From NCBI RefSeq assembly GCF_958298935.1, contig NC_084941.1, positions 17,954,001-18,018,000 on the forward strand: 64,000 nt of DNA, read 5' to 3'. The DNA is from Phragmites australis. Its lineage: Eukaryota > Streptophyta > Magnoliopsida > Poales > Poaceae. A program made the translations under genes and the position numbers. The notes beneath the pieces were generated by a model. That model was not told the DNA's origin, made no database searches, and saw only the letters and a list, made by a program, of their open reading frames with translations. Below are positions 12,063 to 22,361 of the stretch, in pieces. Position 1 is the first letter of the stretch; every line of letters begins with the position of its first letter.

Positions 12063-12360
12063 GTAGGGATTTTGCATGGTTATACTAGCTAAGTTTTGCA
12101 GTCTAATGTTGGCAATAAGAAGCTAGCAGTAGCGTAGAATATAGCTAGGTTATATAACTGTTCATGCTAAATGAGAATGTAACTTAAGTTCTACTGCTTC
12201 TACCTAGTGGCTATCTATTGAAAAAAGATTTCTAGCAGTAATGTTGGAGGCCTCCAACAGACTCTTACCTGGCCATATGAAAGATGGATCACTAGGTCAA
12301 CTACTTGGTGGTTAATAGCGGGCGTATCTTTTGTAGGAATAAGGCCTCTATTGCGAGGCT

Positions 12361-12585
12361 TGGTGGCCTCGAAGCCTATGGCTAGGCTGGGAGAGGCGGT
12401 GCTTGACCCCCTCAGCCTTTAGCCATTTGCCCAGCCCCGGAGGTAATCTGTCCGGAGCCTAGCGATAGCATGTTGGAGGCGTAGTCGAAGGTTAGTCAAG
12501 AGAGACGGTCCTCGACCGCCTCGGCCCTTAGCCGCTGCCCGGCCCCGGAGGTGCTCCTTCTGGAGCCTAGCGACGGCATGTCCGC
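12361..12585. repeat. Two further copies of the 108-bp family
   Basis: Two diverged units (anchors near 12381 and 12490) resemble the array at 9856-10410, including CCTTAGCCGCTGCCCGGC. They are separated from it by about 2 kb of other repeats. The array was therefore split or seeded twice. Confidence 0.78.
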
Positions 12586-12588
12586 GAA

Positions 12589-13474
12589 TCAGTTCTTGTT
12601 GCTAGACATGGTACCGTTGGTAGGGTCGGTAGCGACGGTGCAGGGTTGAGGGGTCAGCGATTTGCCCGGGAGTTGGCCCCAGGCCTCCGGACCTTGCGCC
12701 GTCCTTTGCCCGCTCCTTCTGCGGCCAGGTATTCTACTTGCCTTCCGAGGTATTCCTCCCGGAAGGTCATGAGGGTGCGGCAGTCGTTGGTGTTGTGGCC
12801 GTGCCCTGGTCCATGTAGGACGCACCCATGTGCCTCCGAGGTGCTGGAGCTTGGAGTTGTCGTTGGGGTTGCTGCCGAAGGTGGTGTGTCTCGGAGCCTG
12901 TGGTTTCCCCTGGGTCTTCATCCCCTTTGGGAGACCATCAAGGTTGCCCAGTGAACCAACTTTTGGGGTCGTAGTGGTTCTGACTATGCCTCCCCGGACG
13001 AGGTGGGCTTGGGGTTTCTTGTGCGCAGTTGGAGTTGTGAGGGCAGCATCGGAGGCGCTGGCGGGGTCCACGCACCCCTGAGCCCTCCGTCTCCTTGGAA
13101 CCCTCTTTTGCCTGAGGGGCCCAAGGAGGGCGCTGGGCGGACAAACTTTTTGAAGATGTTGGCTCGCTCGGGGTATCCCAGGTGTGGTTGAAGGGCATAC
13201 CTGGGGACCAAGTCCAGGTGGGAGCACTCCTGGGTTGGACCGCCAAGAACCATTGGAAGGCGGCCTGCTTGGCCGTGGCTTTGGCCACATCCTCTCCTGA
13301 GGCAGTGAGGTCTTCATCGTGCAGAGGCTGGAAGGCCTCCGCGCCGTCTGGAGTTCCTGTACCGACCCAGGGTTCTAAGTTGGCCAAGGTCAAAGGAACG
13401 CCGTCCCACACGGCAGTGGGGCTGGAGCATGCATACGGTGTGTATGGCTGAGGCAGCCATGCGTATGGTTGCAT
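12589..13474 (-). pseudogene. gag remnant of Tat-type element
   Basis: On the minus strand, downstream of the 5' LTR, overlapping broken frames cover this interval. The most diagnostic part (about 12840-12700) encodes a segment homologous to the gag C-terminus of the element at 34032-46202: a His/Cys motif of the form LHGPGHGHNTNDCRTL, then FREEYLGRQ. The central capsid-like region seen in the other element is missing or unrecognisable. Upstream of the first frame is a primer-binding-like stretch between the LTR (13582) and about 13555, containing GGGGACTCGAAC on the minus strand; I could not assign its tRNA. The product would have been a nucleocapsid-like RNA-binding protein. Confidence 0.68.
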
Positions 13475-13581
13475 GCTTGCAACGATGGGTATGGCAGTTT
13501 TAGCTAACCCTTTGGTGGTTTTCCAGGTGGATTCCTACCTCTCTTAGCACTTCTGTGTTCGAGTCCCCGCAGACGACATGT

Positions 13582-14511
13582 TGTTGGAGCAAGAGTTCGT
13601 CTTGCCCCAGCAAGTACGGCAAGAGTTTCTTCTAAGGAGGAGACTCTTGGAGACGAAGTTTAAGAGGAAGGAACACCACGAATGTATTGATGGTAGAAAA
13701 AATGGATCGCTCTGGGAGGAGTATCACAGCGTGACTTGGTGTGTTTTCACCTTTGTGTCTTTTTTTGCTGTCTTACCCCCTCGTCTGCCCAGAGGACCAT
13801 GGCCTCTTATTTATAGGGCCGTGCGTAGCTTGGCGTACAATTTATCATAATATACAAATATCTGGGATCTGACCGAATTACTAGGTCTTATCCTGGATAA
13901 CTACTTTCTACCCGATCGGTGGAGATAAATATCCACCGTGGTAACTATCGTAGTGCCTACCCCCTGGAGTGCGGCGAGCCGGTCGCTGATTGCAGCCTGG
14001 CACCGCACTGTCAGGGGTGTCAGGATAGCCTCCATCACGCTGGGATGTCAGAGTGGCGTCCATTAGCATAGGCTTTTAATTCCGGTCAATTACTTGCAAG
14101 CAAAGCATGACCGGTTCTGTCCTTTCGGCAGATCTTTCCTGAGGCATGCTGACTCACCTTGTAGCCTTCGGGAAGGCAGCCCGAGCAGCCTGAGGCAGGG
14201 GCCTCGGGAGGCATGGAACCAGGAGGTGAACACTTTGGGAAGGAGGACTCTGGAAGCCCGGGGCTTCAGGAGGCCAAAGCTTCGGGGGACCGAGGCTTCG
14301 GAAGGTCCGATTTTTGGGAGGCTATGCCTTCGGGAGACCGAGCCGGCTGAGCCAAGGGAAGGCTTCGTAGGTACGAAGGGGTACCGTGAAGGGATGTGAT
14401 AACTTCGGAGGTTGAGCTTTTAACTGAGGGTCCGGAGATCAAGGCTCTGGAGGGACCTGGATGGTAATCTTCAACTATTATCCTCAAGCTGGTTTATTTT
14501 TCCCCCCAACA
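13582..14511 (-). repeat. 5' LTR of the minus-strand Tat-type element
   Basis: It runs from TGTTGGAGCAAGAG to CCCCCCAACA (930 bp) and has a TATA-like TATTTATA at 13808-13815. It retains the segment at about 13919-14010 that the other LTR of the element lacks. In LTR sense the 3' edge joins the primer-binding-like stretch at 13581. Confidence 0.86.
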
Positions 14512-14650
14512 TGCTCTATGCTTGAAAACTGCTTCTCGTCATAATTAATTGACTTATATGCCACAGTAATGCTCAAAAAATCTTCCATGCCATTACAAAA
14601 CTCTGGGCCGCTACGGTCAGCATCGTACATCCAAATTTGGTCTATCTGCG
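14512..14650 (-). pseudogene. tnp2: tnp2 5' exon with transposase-associated domain
   Basis: Minus-strand translation gives a start like IWMYDADRSGPEFCNGMEDF, which matches the transposase-associated domain at the N-terminus of plant tnp2 proteins. It abuts the right LTR of the Tat-type element. The five bases next to the LTR (TGCTC) nearly match the five on the other side (TACTC, 7230-7234), so this exon and the tnp2 body at 7184 belonged to one gene before the insertion. The exon's 5' limit is not certain; a CAG triplet just upstream of the motif may be an acceptor. Confidence 0.72.
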
Positions 14651-14774
14651 ATTTTATCGTTTATAAATCCATTGCATTAATATGAAACAACAATCAATTT
14701 AATTAATTATTATCAACAAAATAGAATAAAATACTAAATAATGATGAGTATAAATAAATTCATACCTACAATAT

Positions 14775-15100
14775 GAAAACCTAAAATCACTTATCTTAAA
14801 TTGATTAAGTCAATTGGAGCTCTACCTCTTTCAAAATTCATCATCATGGAACAAGCACCTATTTTCAAAATATAGAGAATTCTATCCAATAAATCTAAGT
14901 ACAATATAATGTAGATGAACCTACTTACCTAGATAATATATACCTAAAATTGATTAGCTTAAATTCACTAAGTCACTTGGAGCTATAGCTCCTTCAAAAT
15001 TCATCATCATGGAACAAGCACTGATTTCAAAAATCTAAAGCAATCTAGTCAGTAAATCTAAGTACAAATGAAATATAGATGAACTTACTAACCTTGGAGC
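14775..15100. repeat. 163-bp direct duplication in CACTA 5' region
   Basis: Two diverged units contain TTCAAAATTCATCATCATGG followed by AACAAGCAC, with GGAGC anchors at 14816 and 14979. They lie between the tnp2 first exon and the subterminal repeats, in the 5' leader or first intron. No gene is visible between 14651 and 15239. Confidence 0.75.
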
Positions 15101-15239
15101 ACCTAGGTCATATGGATTCTAGCAAATTTTGAAGCCTTGCCGCGCAAGTTCGCCACAAAGAGCTACCGCGCACTGAGAGCCACCGAGCAGACAGAGCTCC
15201 TTTGTTCTACTTGGTCTTGAGGATAAAACCATTATATAT

Positions 15240-15585
15240 TGTGACACATCACTACCGGTCTATAACACCAATCGGCAGTGATACATCTTTATCATTGTAA
15301 ATCCATGACACAAATCGGTAGTGATGTATCACTATCGGTTCTTCTAACCAACCCGTACTGATAACATAAGTATCACTGCCGGTCTATTAAATGAATTGGC
15401 ACTATTGTATCACTGCTGGTTTGTCATAAAAAAATTAGTGATAGTGCTTATTACTGTCAGTTCTCAATAGCTCAATGATTGATCAGCGATTGGACCTTAT
15501 GAACTGACAGTGATACCTTATCACTGTCGGTTATTTTTGAACCAGCAGTGAAGAAGAGGCGTGGATAACCCTTTTTATAGTAGTG
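15240..15585. repeat. CACTA subterminal repeats and terminus
   Basis: Multiple direct and inverted copies of a motif like ATCACTGCCGGTTC / GAACCGGCAGTGAT are spaced 30-60 bp apart. The block ends in CCCTTTTTATAGTAGTG at 15585. In this family such repeats are the presumed binding sites of the element's second protein. Confidence 0.85.
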
Positions 15586-17181
15586 TGTGCACTACAAAAT
15601 GGTAGAGAATTTGAGGCAGGTGTCGAGGCAGACTAAGACACGCAGCCTCAAATTTGTGCTCCGAGGTGGGCTATGTCAGCCTCCAAATATCCCTTGAGGC
15701 TAAGACCATCCCCAACCTGAGGTGCTCCGAGAATAGTTCCCTTCTTGATTCCTTTTTTCGTTCTCATTTCATTTATTTCCCTCGTCTCCAACAGCTTCCA
15801 TTCGAAAAGATTCGTAAAGGAAAATGAAAGAGAATCCCATCGCAGAGGGAATGACTTTAAAAATCTTTTCATGAAAAGAACCGTGAAGAGGAATCATTGA
15901 AGTGCTGAAGGAAATAAAAATCCTTTCACAAAGGAATTTTAGGTCGTGAAGAAAATCCGTTAGATATGGTCTAATAAGGTCATGGGCAACGCGTGTACAT
16001 GGCAGGGCACTTGCAGACTGACTCGTGCCATGGTGGAGGTCAGCCCAATAATCCGGGTGCTAGGGAACGGAATCACTGCTCTCCCTGTGGTCGACGCTCG
16101 GAGCTATTTGCTTGTATCTGGTGTAGTTGATGCTCGGATCAGCGGTTGCGCTCAACAGATGGGGTTGATTCGTTCAAGCAATGAAACGTTTACATAGGCT
16201 CTTAACTATTTATGCATCCTAAAATAGTTATTCCCATTGTATGTTTAAGCTCTTGTACAGTTGCAAGATGATGTAGTATTTTTTTCTCTCTTTAAGGGTC
16301 TGTATAAGTATCTCTACATTGTACGTGCCCTAACGGCTGCCTCATTATGCTTCAAGAATTTTGAGGCTAACCGTCAGCCTCCAATTATTCACTGAGGGAG
16401 AGAGCAAACGGGACTACAGGGCCACGTGGGTTTTCTGGTAGGCTGACCTGTCAGCCGCCACATCTCTCCCTTGTCATTTCTTCCCCTGTCTCATTCTTCT
16501 AGGAAATAAATTTTATGCAGAGCTGCATACCTCGCCTTGTGCAGTACCACCTAGATGGCTGTTACTTATCAGGTAAGAAGCATGCATGATATTTTTTCCA
16601 TTTGAGTGAGATTCACTGCTTTGAGATCCATATAGAGGCTAAGTGGCGGCAATGCAGATGGTATTGTATGAGGAAGCATATGCAGCACCATTGCATAGAA
16701 TTTATTTCCTAGCTTACGGTTCCATTCCATAATCCCTACCTTTCTGCATGTCTCTCATCTCTCCCTAATACGTCGCCCGCTCTGTCCTTCTGTTCGCTGG
16801 CTCCTTGCCACCACCAGCCACCTCCAACACCTCCTCTCCTCTACCTCCACCTCCACTCTCTCTTCTTCATTTCTGTTGGCGTCGCTGCAACTAGAATCAT
16901 AGCTGTCACCTAAATAGAAGGCCACCACTCTAGATCTACCACCTTCGTTGGCTTCGCCACCAATGTCATGCCAACCACGCTTGGCTTCCCTATTCTTCCA
17001 CACCTACTCATCAGCACTATGCATTTCATCTCCGATCTACCAGACTACCACCTTGGCGGCCTCAGCTACCAGTGGTGGCGGCCTCAGACTCCCTGGTACT
17101 CCTACCTCCTTCCGTCACTCATAAGTCCAGCCACCTCCTTCAACGACAACTACCCTAAACACTAACAGGCATGGCCCTCTT

Positions 17182-17286
17182 GCTGCTTCAGCCGTAAGTG
17201 CTGATATGGCTCTATACCCCTTCGAAGCTATGAAGGTACGTGTGCAAGCACAACCTAGACTTGCTCGTGGGTTGACTTGGTTCTAA
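17182..17286 (+). pseudogene. Captured fragment of mitochondrial phosphate carrier gene
   Basis: The plus-strand frame reads AASAVSADMALYPFEAMKVR, then VQAQPRLARGL, then a stop at 17284-17286. This matches the second mitochondrial carrier repeat of plant phosphate transporters (PiC/MPT), where the P-x-[DE]-x-[ILV]-[RK]-type signature follows a segment ending in ADIALCP. The parent protein imports phosphate into the mitochondrial matrix with protons. Only about 34 codons remain and no other part of the carrier is recognisable nearby. It lies inside a CACTA-ended element, as expected of transduplicated gene pieces. The protein family is confident; capture rather than decay in place is inferred. 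Confidence 0.7.
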
Positions 17287-18148
17287 TCTTTTGATGTTCT
17301 TGTCAAATACTTGTATTGAACTGCATTGTGCCATGGTGTGAATACGTTAAGGTTCCCTGTGTGTGGTTTCTTTTGGAGCTATGTTTTTCCGGTCTTCACC
17401 TTTATTTATGCATTGCAATTGAATTAATAAATGCGCATGCATCTTTGATACATAGAGCTACAAGCATAATGTTGTTATTTTCTTAGTGACTTAGCTATCG
17501 ATCAGCTTATTATGGTTAGCATTGTCATTGAAATTTGCAAAGCCAAAACTTGAACTCATGTTTTAATGCTTCCTGATTTTAGATTGCAAGGTAAAGGTTG
17601 ATTGATAGCTTCTAATGGCAACGGGGTAGTGTTAGCTGACATTAGTGAGCTAGTGTGTTAATATTGTATTTGCACTCATGTAGTTTATTTTTGGGCAGTT
17701 GAAAGTACTATTTATTATCTTACTACAAATATGGTTCCAGACATGTAATTGTAAAAATATTGTGACCCTGCAATACTCTTCTCCAACAGAGTTGTCTCAG
17801 TTAAAAACTGATTTTTAAAAATGTTCCTTCTTTCATTGATTCTATTTTCTTAGCATGGTGTGCTTCATAACTTGGCGTGTGCCTTCCGTATAGTAAGGAT
17901 TAAGGAAGACAAGTGTTTCTTAAGAGCAATTATAGTTTTCATAATGGAAGCTGTTACACTGCTTGCAGGTTTCTTCTTTCTTACTGTAGTCATAGGATTT
18001 CCACTTTCTAAGAAGAGCTACAAACCTCTAAAGAGCTGATTATTATCAAGGTGAAGTGTTCTTGCACTTGATATTTTTGGATAGCCATGGTTATTTTGTT
18101 TCATAAACGTGTAAGATAGTTATTAGAACTAGACGCAACAAGAGTTAC

Positions 18149-18617
18149 TATTGAGCTACATGTATCAACGAGTTCACCCAAAAGTTTAAGCTGATGAGGA
18201 CAGGTGGGCAATTTACTTATACTTCAACACTCCCCTCACGTGAAGGCTCTCTCAAGCCTCAGACGTGGAAATAGGAGTCGGCTGTAAATTTTTATTTAAT
18301 TGCACCTGTCAGGACTCGAACTTGAGACATCTGATTCTGATACCATATTGAGCTGCATGCACCAACAAGTTCACCCAAAAGCCTAAATTGATGAAAAATG
18401 GTAGGCAATTCACTTATACTTCAACACTCTCTCACTTGAAGGCTTCCTCAGACCTCAGACGTGAAAATAGGAGTCGGCTATATTTTTTTTTAATTGCGCC
18501 CACCAGGACTCGAACTCAAGTCCTCTAGCCCTGATACCATATTGAGTTGTATGCATCAATCAGTTCACTAAAAGCCTAAACTAATAAGAAAATGTGTAAT
18601 TTACTTATACTTCAACA
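18149..18617 (-). mobile_element. TRIM/SMART retrotransposon, tandem form with three LTRs
   Basis: Three short direct repeats (18149-18229, 18346-18426 and 18540-18617; 81, 81 and 78 bp) run from TATTGAGYT to ACTTCAACA. On the minus strand they begin TGTTGAAGTATAAG. Two internal segments of about 115 bp separate them. On the minus strand each begins, directly after the LTR, with TGGTATCAGA or TGGTATCAGG. This matches the usual initiator-methionine tRNA primer-binding site. Each ends in a purine-rich stretch (GTGAGGGGAG or GTGAGAGAG). The flanks GTTAC (18144-18148) and GTTGC (18618-18622) are a 5-bp duplication with one mismatch, so the whole three-LTR unit was probably inserted or expanded as one locus. 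No coding capacity, as expected for a TRIM. Confidence 0.85.
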
Positions 18618-19053
18618 GTTGCTATAGTAACTTCAGTCTTAGCCTGCAAACAACTAGCTTATGTTACTGATTTTTGGCACAAATCTCAGATATCATATAG
18701 GGTTAGTGCCTGGTGGAATCAGGCCAAGTTATTTACCTGTGGTCGAGTTTGACCTCATTTACATTTGACTTTAATGATGCAATCTTTATTAAAATTATTG
18801 TAATTGTCGATATCTTTTGTATGGAATGAAGCTGTGCATTGCTCATTTTCTTCTTTTCATTGTCATGTAAGTTATATCAGACAAGTGTACATAGGAAATA
18901 CTTGAAGCTATTGTCATTTCAAGTTAGTGGTAGTTCCAACAAGCCAATGTAAAGATGGTCTGTATCATTATTACTGCCAAGCCAGTCAATTCATCAAAAT
19001 TATTTAGAAATGAAAATAGAACTGCATGAACTAACATCAAATTCAAATTGCAG

Positions 19054-19140
19054 GTGGACGAATTTCTCTCGAAGGAACCACTAAATCTTATGGAAAAACT
19101 TGTTGAAAACTTCCATTGGCTGCACCTCCTGTGCACATGA
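19054..19140 (+). pseudogene. Exon-like segment in CACTA-ended element
   Basis: A pyrimidine-poor but acceptor-like CAAATTGCAG at 19044-19053 precedes an open frame VDEFLSKEPLNLMEKLVENF that ends at TGA 19138-19140. AT-rich intron-like sequence precedes it. I do not recognise the family. It may be the last exon of a second captured gene fragment, or chance. Confidence 0.3.
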
Positions 19141-20852
19141 GGAGTGATATGTCGCCTTCCGTGTATCGATGATATGCTACACTCTTGATATGTCTGTCAC
19201 CTTTTTCTGTACGGATGATTGATGTGTTACATCTTTTGTGTATTGATGGCCTATACACTTTTGTCTTTGGATGATCGAGATGTTACCATTTCTAATATTC
19301 ATGTTATGTACAATCAAGGATCTAAATATTTTGAAACAAAGTTTTCAAAGTTATATATTGTTGTATCTTAGATTTTGAGACAGCCTTATGTGACCATGCT
19401 ACCTCCGAATATGACCACTCATGTGGAACAACAAGTAAATTTGTTTATAAAACTTTTATTTAAGTTGGGTGAGAATATCCTATTATTTAATATTGGAGAA
19501 TTGTATGTTGGTTATCAGATTATTATCCTCCGTTTGTTTTTTTTGGGCTTGGAGCCTTCTCGCCAAACTTAGTTTCAAGATAGGAAAGCTTCTCCAACCT
19601 TTTACAAGCTATCACATCACTTCCAATCCAAGCTAATTTGGATTGTAATCCATGTACCACTCTGATTCAAAACTGAATTAAATTTAAATTTGGAATCTGC
19701 TGATAGGCCTGAATAAAATTATTACTAATTATTTCATCCAAAATCCAATTAATAGAGATGTGTGAGCCCAATCTGGAAAGGGGACTTCATCTACGTTCTA
19801 ATGGATTTGGTCCCACATCAAAACTCATTCGAGAAATGGAAATAAAGATTACAACAAGTCAATTCAGCCTCAATTTGATTTGGATTCAAACAGACAACCG
19901 TGTGGCAATCGGATCATACCTCTTTCATACGGAGTCCTACGAAGGTGTTTAAGTACAGCCTCCGGAGGATACAAGATGATATTTCCAACTGATCTAGTCC
20001 CACTACGAAATTCATTTTCTACATGCCACAATAGCCCAATAGAGGCGCGGTGTCATCCTCTATATATAGTTAGCCATAGACACCTGAACAATTCGAATTT
20101 TTCTTAGATTATTCTACCACATTGCAGTTTTGCCGCTTATTCAGTTTGAGGAATCCCACTTTTGAACTTTATCTATATTCACAATGGTATTTCAGATTGC
20201 ATTCTTGCTTGTGTTTTTGATTCACATACAAGGAAAGTCTTCTTGGTGAGGTCAACAATGTTCGGCATGGTTGATAACCACATAGTAGTTCTGTAATGGT
20301 TGCGAGGGTATTCAATCTATTTTGGTTGGTGCTTTTGAATCATCAACATAGAAGCTCCACAAATTGACGTATCTTGACACCTTTCGAAAGATCGGACCAT
20401 ACTTCCATCACAACTGATGCTTTAGAGATAGCATGTAGCCTCCATATGATTAATGTGCACTGAGGCAAACTTTGTGTGCCTCAATTAGGCAGACAAGTTA
20501 GCCTCAGATTCACTCATTGTGAGGCTATTTTCACTGGCTACCTTAGAGATCCCTTTTTGAGGTAGGGGTATTCCAGATAGCCAATGTTAGCCTCAATAGC
20601 TATTCTGTGGCTGACTTTGCTAGTGTTTTAGGCTGAATAGCTTATCTCTAATTCTCTACAGTATTGTAGTGTGCTTTTCACACAAGGGGAGTAGAATGAT
20701 TAGAAAGATCCCGCCATTAACAGCTCGACAAAACTTGTTTCACATCTATACTCCTATAAAATACACGATTTGTGATAGATTCGATTGATCTCCCCATCCA
20801 CCCAAGTTAATAAAACAATCACCCTATAAAGTTAGACCTCATTTCTCCTTTT

Positions 20853-20992
20853 AAAAATACATTTATTCTCCTACTATTTATCTTTCATACTTAGACATCC
20901 AATATTGACTTTCATACATTCCAAAAATACATTCAATCTCCTACTATGCCTTCCAAACCTAGACATCCAATATTTACCTTTCATACATTCAC
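20853..20992. repeat. 70-bp tandem duplication
   Basis: Two units starting AAAAATACATT at 20853 and 20923 share CTCCTACTAT, AGACATCCAATATT and TTTCATACATTC. The surrounding 20675-21510 stretch shows no gene. Confidence 0.75.
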
Positions 20993-21528
20993 CAGGTTTC
21001 TTCAGAGAGTGCGCTGCATCGTTCTGCGCCTATAGCGTTGGCTTTCTAGAGAGGGAGCGCCACTGCCTGCACATCACCTCCACCGTCGTCTACCATAGAG
21101 GTTGCCTCCGTCATACTATCTTTACACCAAGATAATATACGGGAATTATTTTCATCCCCTCACAAATTAGTCACCATCTTGATCATCCTCACAACGTCAC
21201 TACGGACAATCAACTCTGGACAATACGATCCCCTCTACCCTCATATCCAGGTACTTGTCATTCTCCTCTCTCTTAAAAAATATATGATCATGTTGTGAAT
21301 TCTAACCGGATCTTTTGTTATGCTATTTTTTTTACTTCTTCAAGTTGTTATATCCTAAATTGATTCCACATATATGAAACACGTGTGAAATTACTAAGTA
21401 GAATGATTATAAGAGTTTTTACATATTCCCATACAAAACAAATAAACAGAATCTTGTAAAGAGAATGGCTGAGATCCTCAGCCTCTTTAATTATAGGAAA
21501 AATGCTAGATCGGGCCACCAGTAATCAT

Positions 21529-21896
21529 TTTGCGATAAATGAAGCTTTATTGATCTTTAACATTATATCTGATACAGATTAAGAGTACACTCTCAGCTTT
21601 TACATAACTAAAATGCACATAGCTAAAAAACAATAAAAGGAAAAGGAAACACAAACAAAAGTGGGATGCTCCAGTGCTGGTTTATTATGGAGGAACCGCT
21701 ATCTGCAATCTAGACTGATATTCAAACTAGGTAAAAAGCTCTCTAACCACCCGCTCCACTCCAAGTGTGTGCGCATAGTTGTCACCATCCCTCCATACTT
21801 ATGTTGCTGCAGAACAGATCATGTATGAAGTTAATGTATATATGTATAGATAACCTGTAAAGAAGTAAAAAATTTCTTATTAGTAAAGACAATGAA
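21529..21896 (-). mobile_element. 5'-truncated retroposon (LINE-like 3' end) with 14-bp target duplication
   Basis: The insert is flanked by CCACCAGTAATCAT at 21515-21528 and again at 21897-21910. On the minus strand it ends with AATAAAGCTTCATTTATCGC and a short A run, so it looks like the 3' untranslated end of a polyadenylated transcript. No coding motif identifies the parent. A third diverged copy of the target motif at about 21934 shows the site was already a local duplication. No gene is visible from 21911 to 22361. Confidence 0.6.
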
Positions 21897-22361
21897 CCAC
21901 CAGTAATCATGCCAGGAAAAATGCTAGATTGGCCACCGGTAATCATGCCACAGATGCATTAAGCAAGCAATCCGTTTCAAGAAGAATCTTATTGAGGCCA
22001 TGTTGCAGAGCTAGAACACCCATAGTTACAGGCCAACGCCTCTGATACCAGAACATCTGGAACATGACTAAACAAAAAATGCCCGTGGTCATCCTAGACG
22101 AAGGCACCTCATCCCGAACCTTCTTAGGTTACGTGCATGCATGGACGATCTGGATTCGAGCTCCTCTCGAGACCATGTTGGCCACTGGCAAATGGAGTGT
22201 CAAGACTGCGGAATATTCAGAGCTGAAGAACATCGAGAGTTATTAAGAAGGTCCCGACAAAGAAAAATCGACGAGCAGGATGAAGAGATACCGGTTCACC
22301 AAAGATCTATGGTGCAGACCGGCGCACCCAAGATCGGTGCAGAAGCTAATTCCGATTTTAC

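Larger units (their letters stand above)
7235..14511 (-). mobile_element. Tat-type Ty3/gypsy LTR element without pol (LARD-like), inserted in tnp2
   Basis: This is a complete insertion bounded by two related LTRs (7235-8072 and 13582-14511) with a 5-bp duplication TACTC/TGCTC (4 of 5 match). The LTRs are clearly related to those of the element at 34032-46202, but in the opposite orientation. The 5.5-kb interior has only gag-like remnants next to the 5' LTR (13474-12589). I see no protease, RT, RNase H or integrase motif. The rest is three tandem-repeat blocks and an ORF on the opposite strand. The element would therefore be non-autonomous, probably mobilised by a Tat relative (inference). Confidence 0.85.
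1..15585 (-). mobile_element. CACTA (En/Spm) DNA transposon, 5' end at 15585, other end off-window
   Basis: Read on the minus strand the element begins CACTACTATAAAAAGGG at 15585, a typical CACTA terminus. Just inside it lie subterminal repeats built on a motif like ATCACTGCCGGTT (15240-15580). Then come a transposase-associated exon (14512-14650), the tnp2 body (7184-4230) and a second ORF (2400-242). The far terminus is beyond position 1. A Tat-type LTR element (7235-14511) is inserted within tnp2, flanked by TACTC/TGCTC. All coding parts carry frameshifts and stops, so the copy is defective. Its CACTA identity is secure from the terminus plus two independent coding signatures; the element's own 3-bp target duplication cannot be checked. 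Confidence 0.88.
15590..20671. mobile_element. CACTA-ended non-autonomous element carrying gene fragments (Pack-type)
   Basis: The left end CACTACAAAATGGTAGAGAATT and the right end (complement CACTACAATACTGTAGAGAATT) form imperfect terminal inverted repeats of about 22 bp. Both ends carry subterminal copies of GCCTCA/TGAGGC. No transposase is visible. Inside are a phosphate carrier fragment (17182-17286), an exon-like piece (19054-19140) and a TRIM (18149-18617). The flanks (GTG left, TGC right) do not form a clean 3-bp duplication. The left end sits only 4 bp from the terminus of the first CACTA element, which may explain this. The remainder (15700-17160, 17290-18140, 18625-19050, 19150-20450) shows no gene. 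A TATA-like CTATATATAG occurs near 20060. Confidence 0.6.

Noticed and set aside
12646..13451. Plus-strand frames opposite the gag remnant
   Set aside because: They are shadows of the minus-strand gag-like sequence in GC-rich DNA.
18300..18345. tRNA-like piece next to GATTCTGATACCA
   Set aside because: It is the primer-binding site and leader of the TRIM on the minus strand, not a tRNA gene; no cloverleaf.
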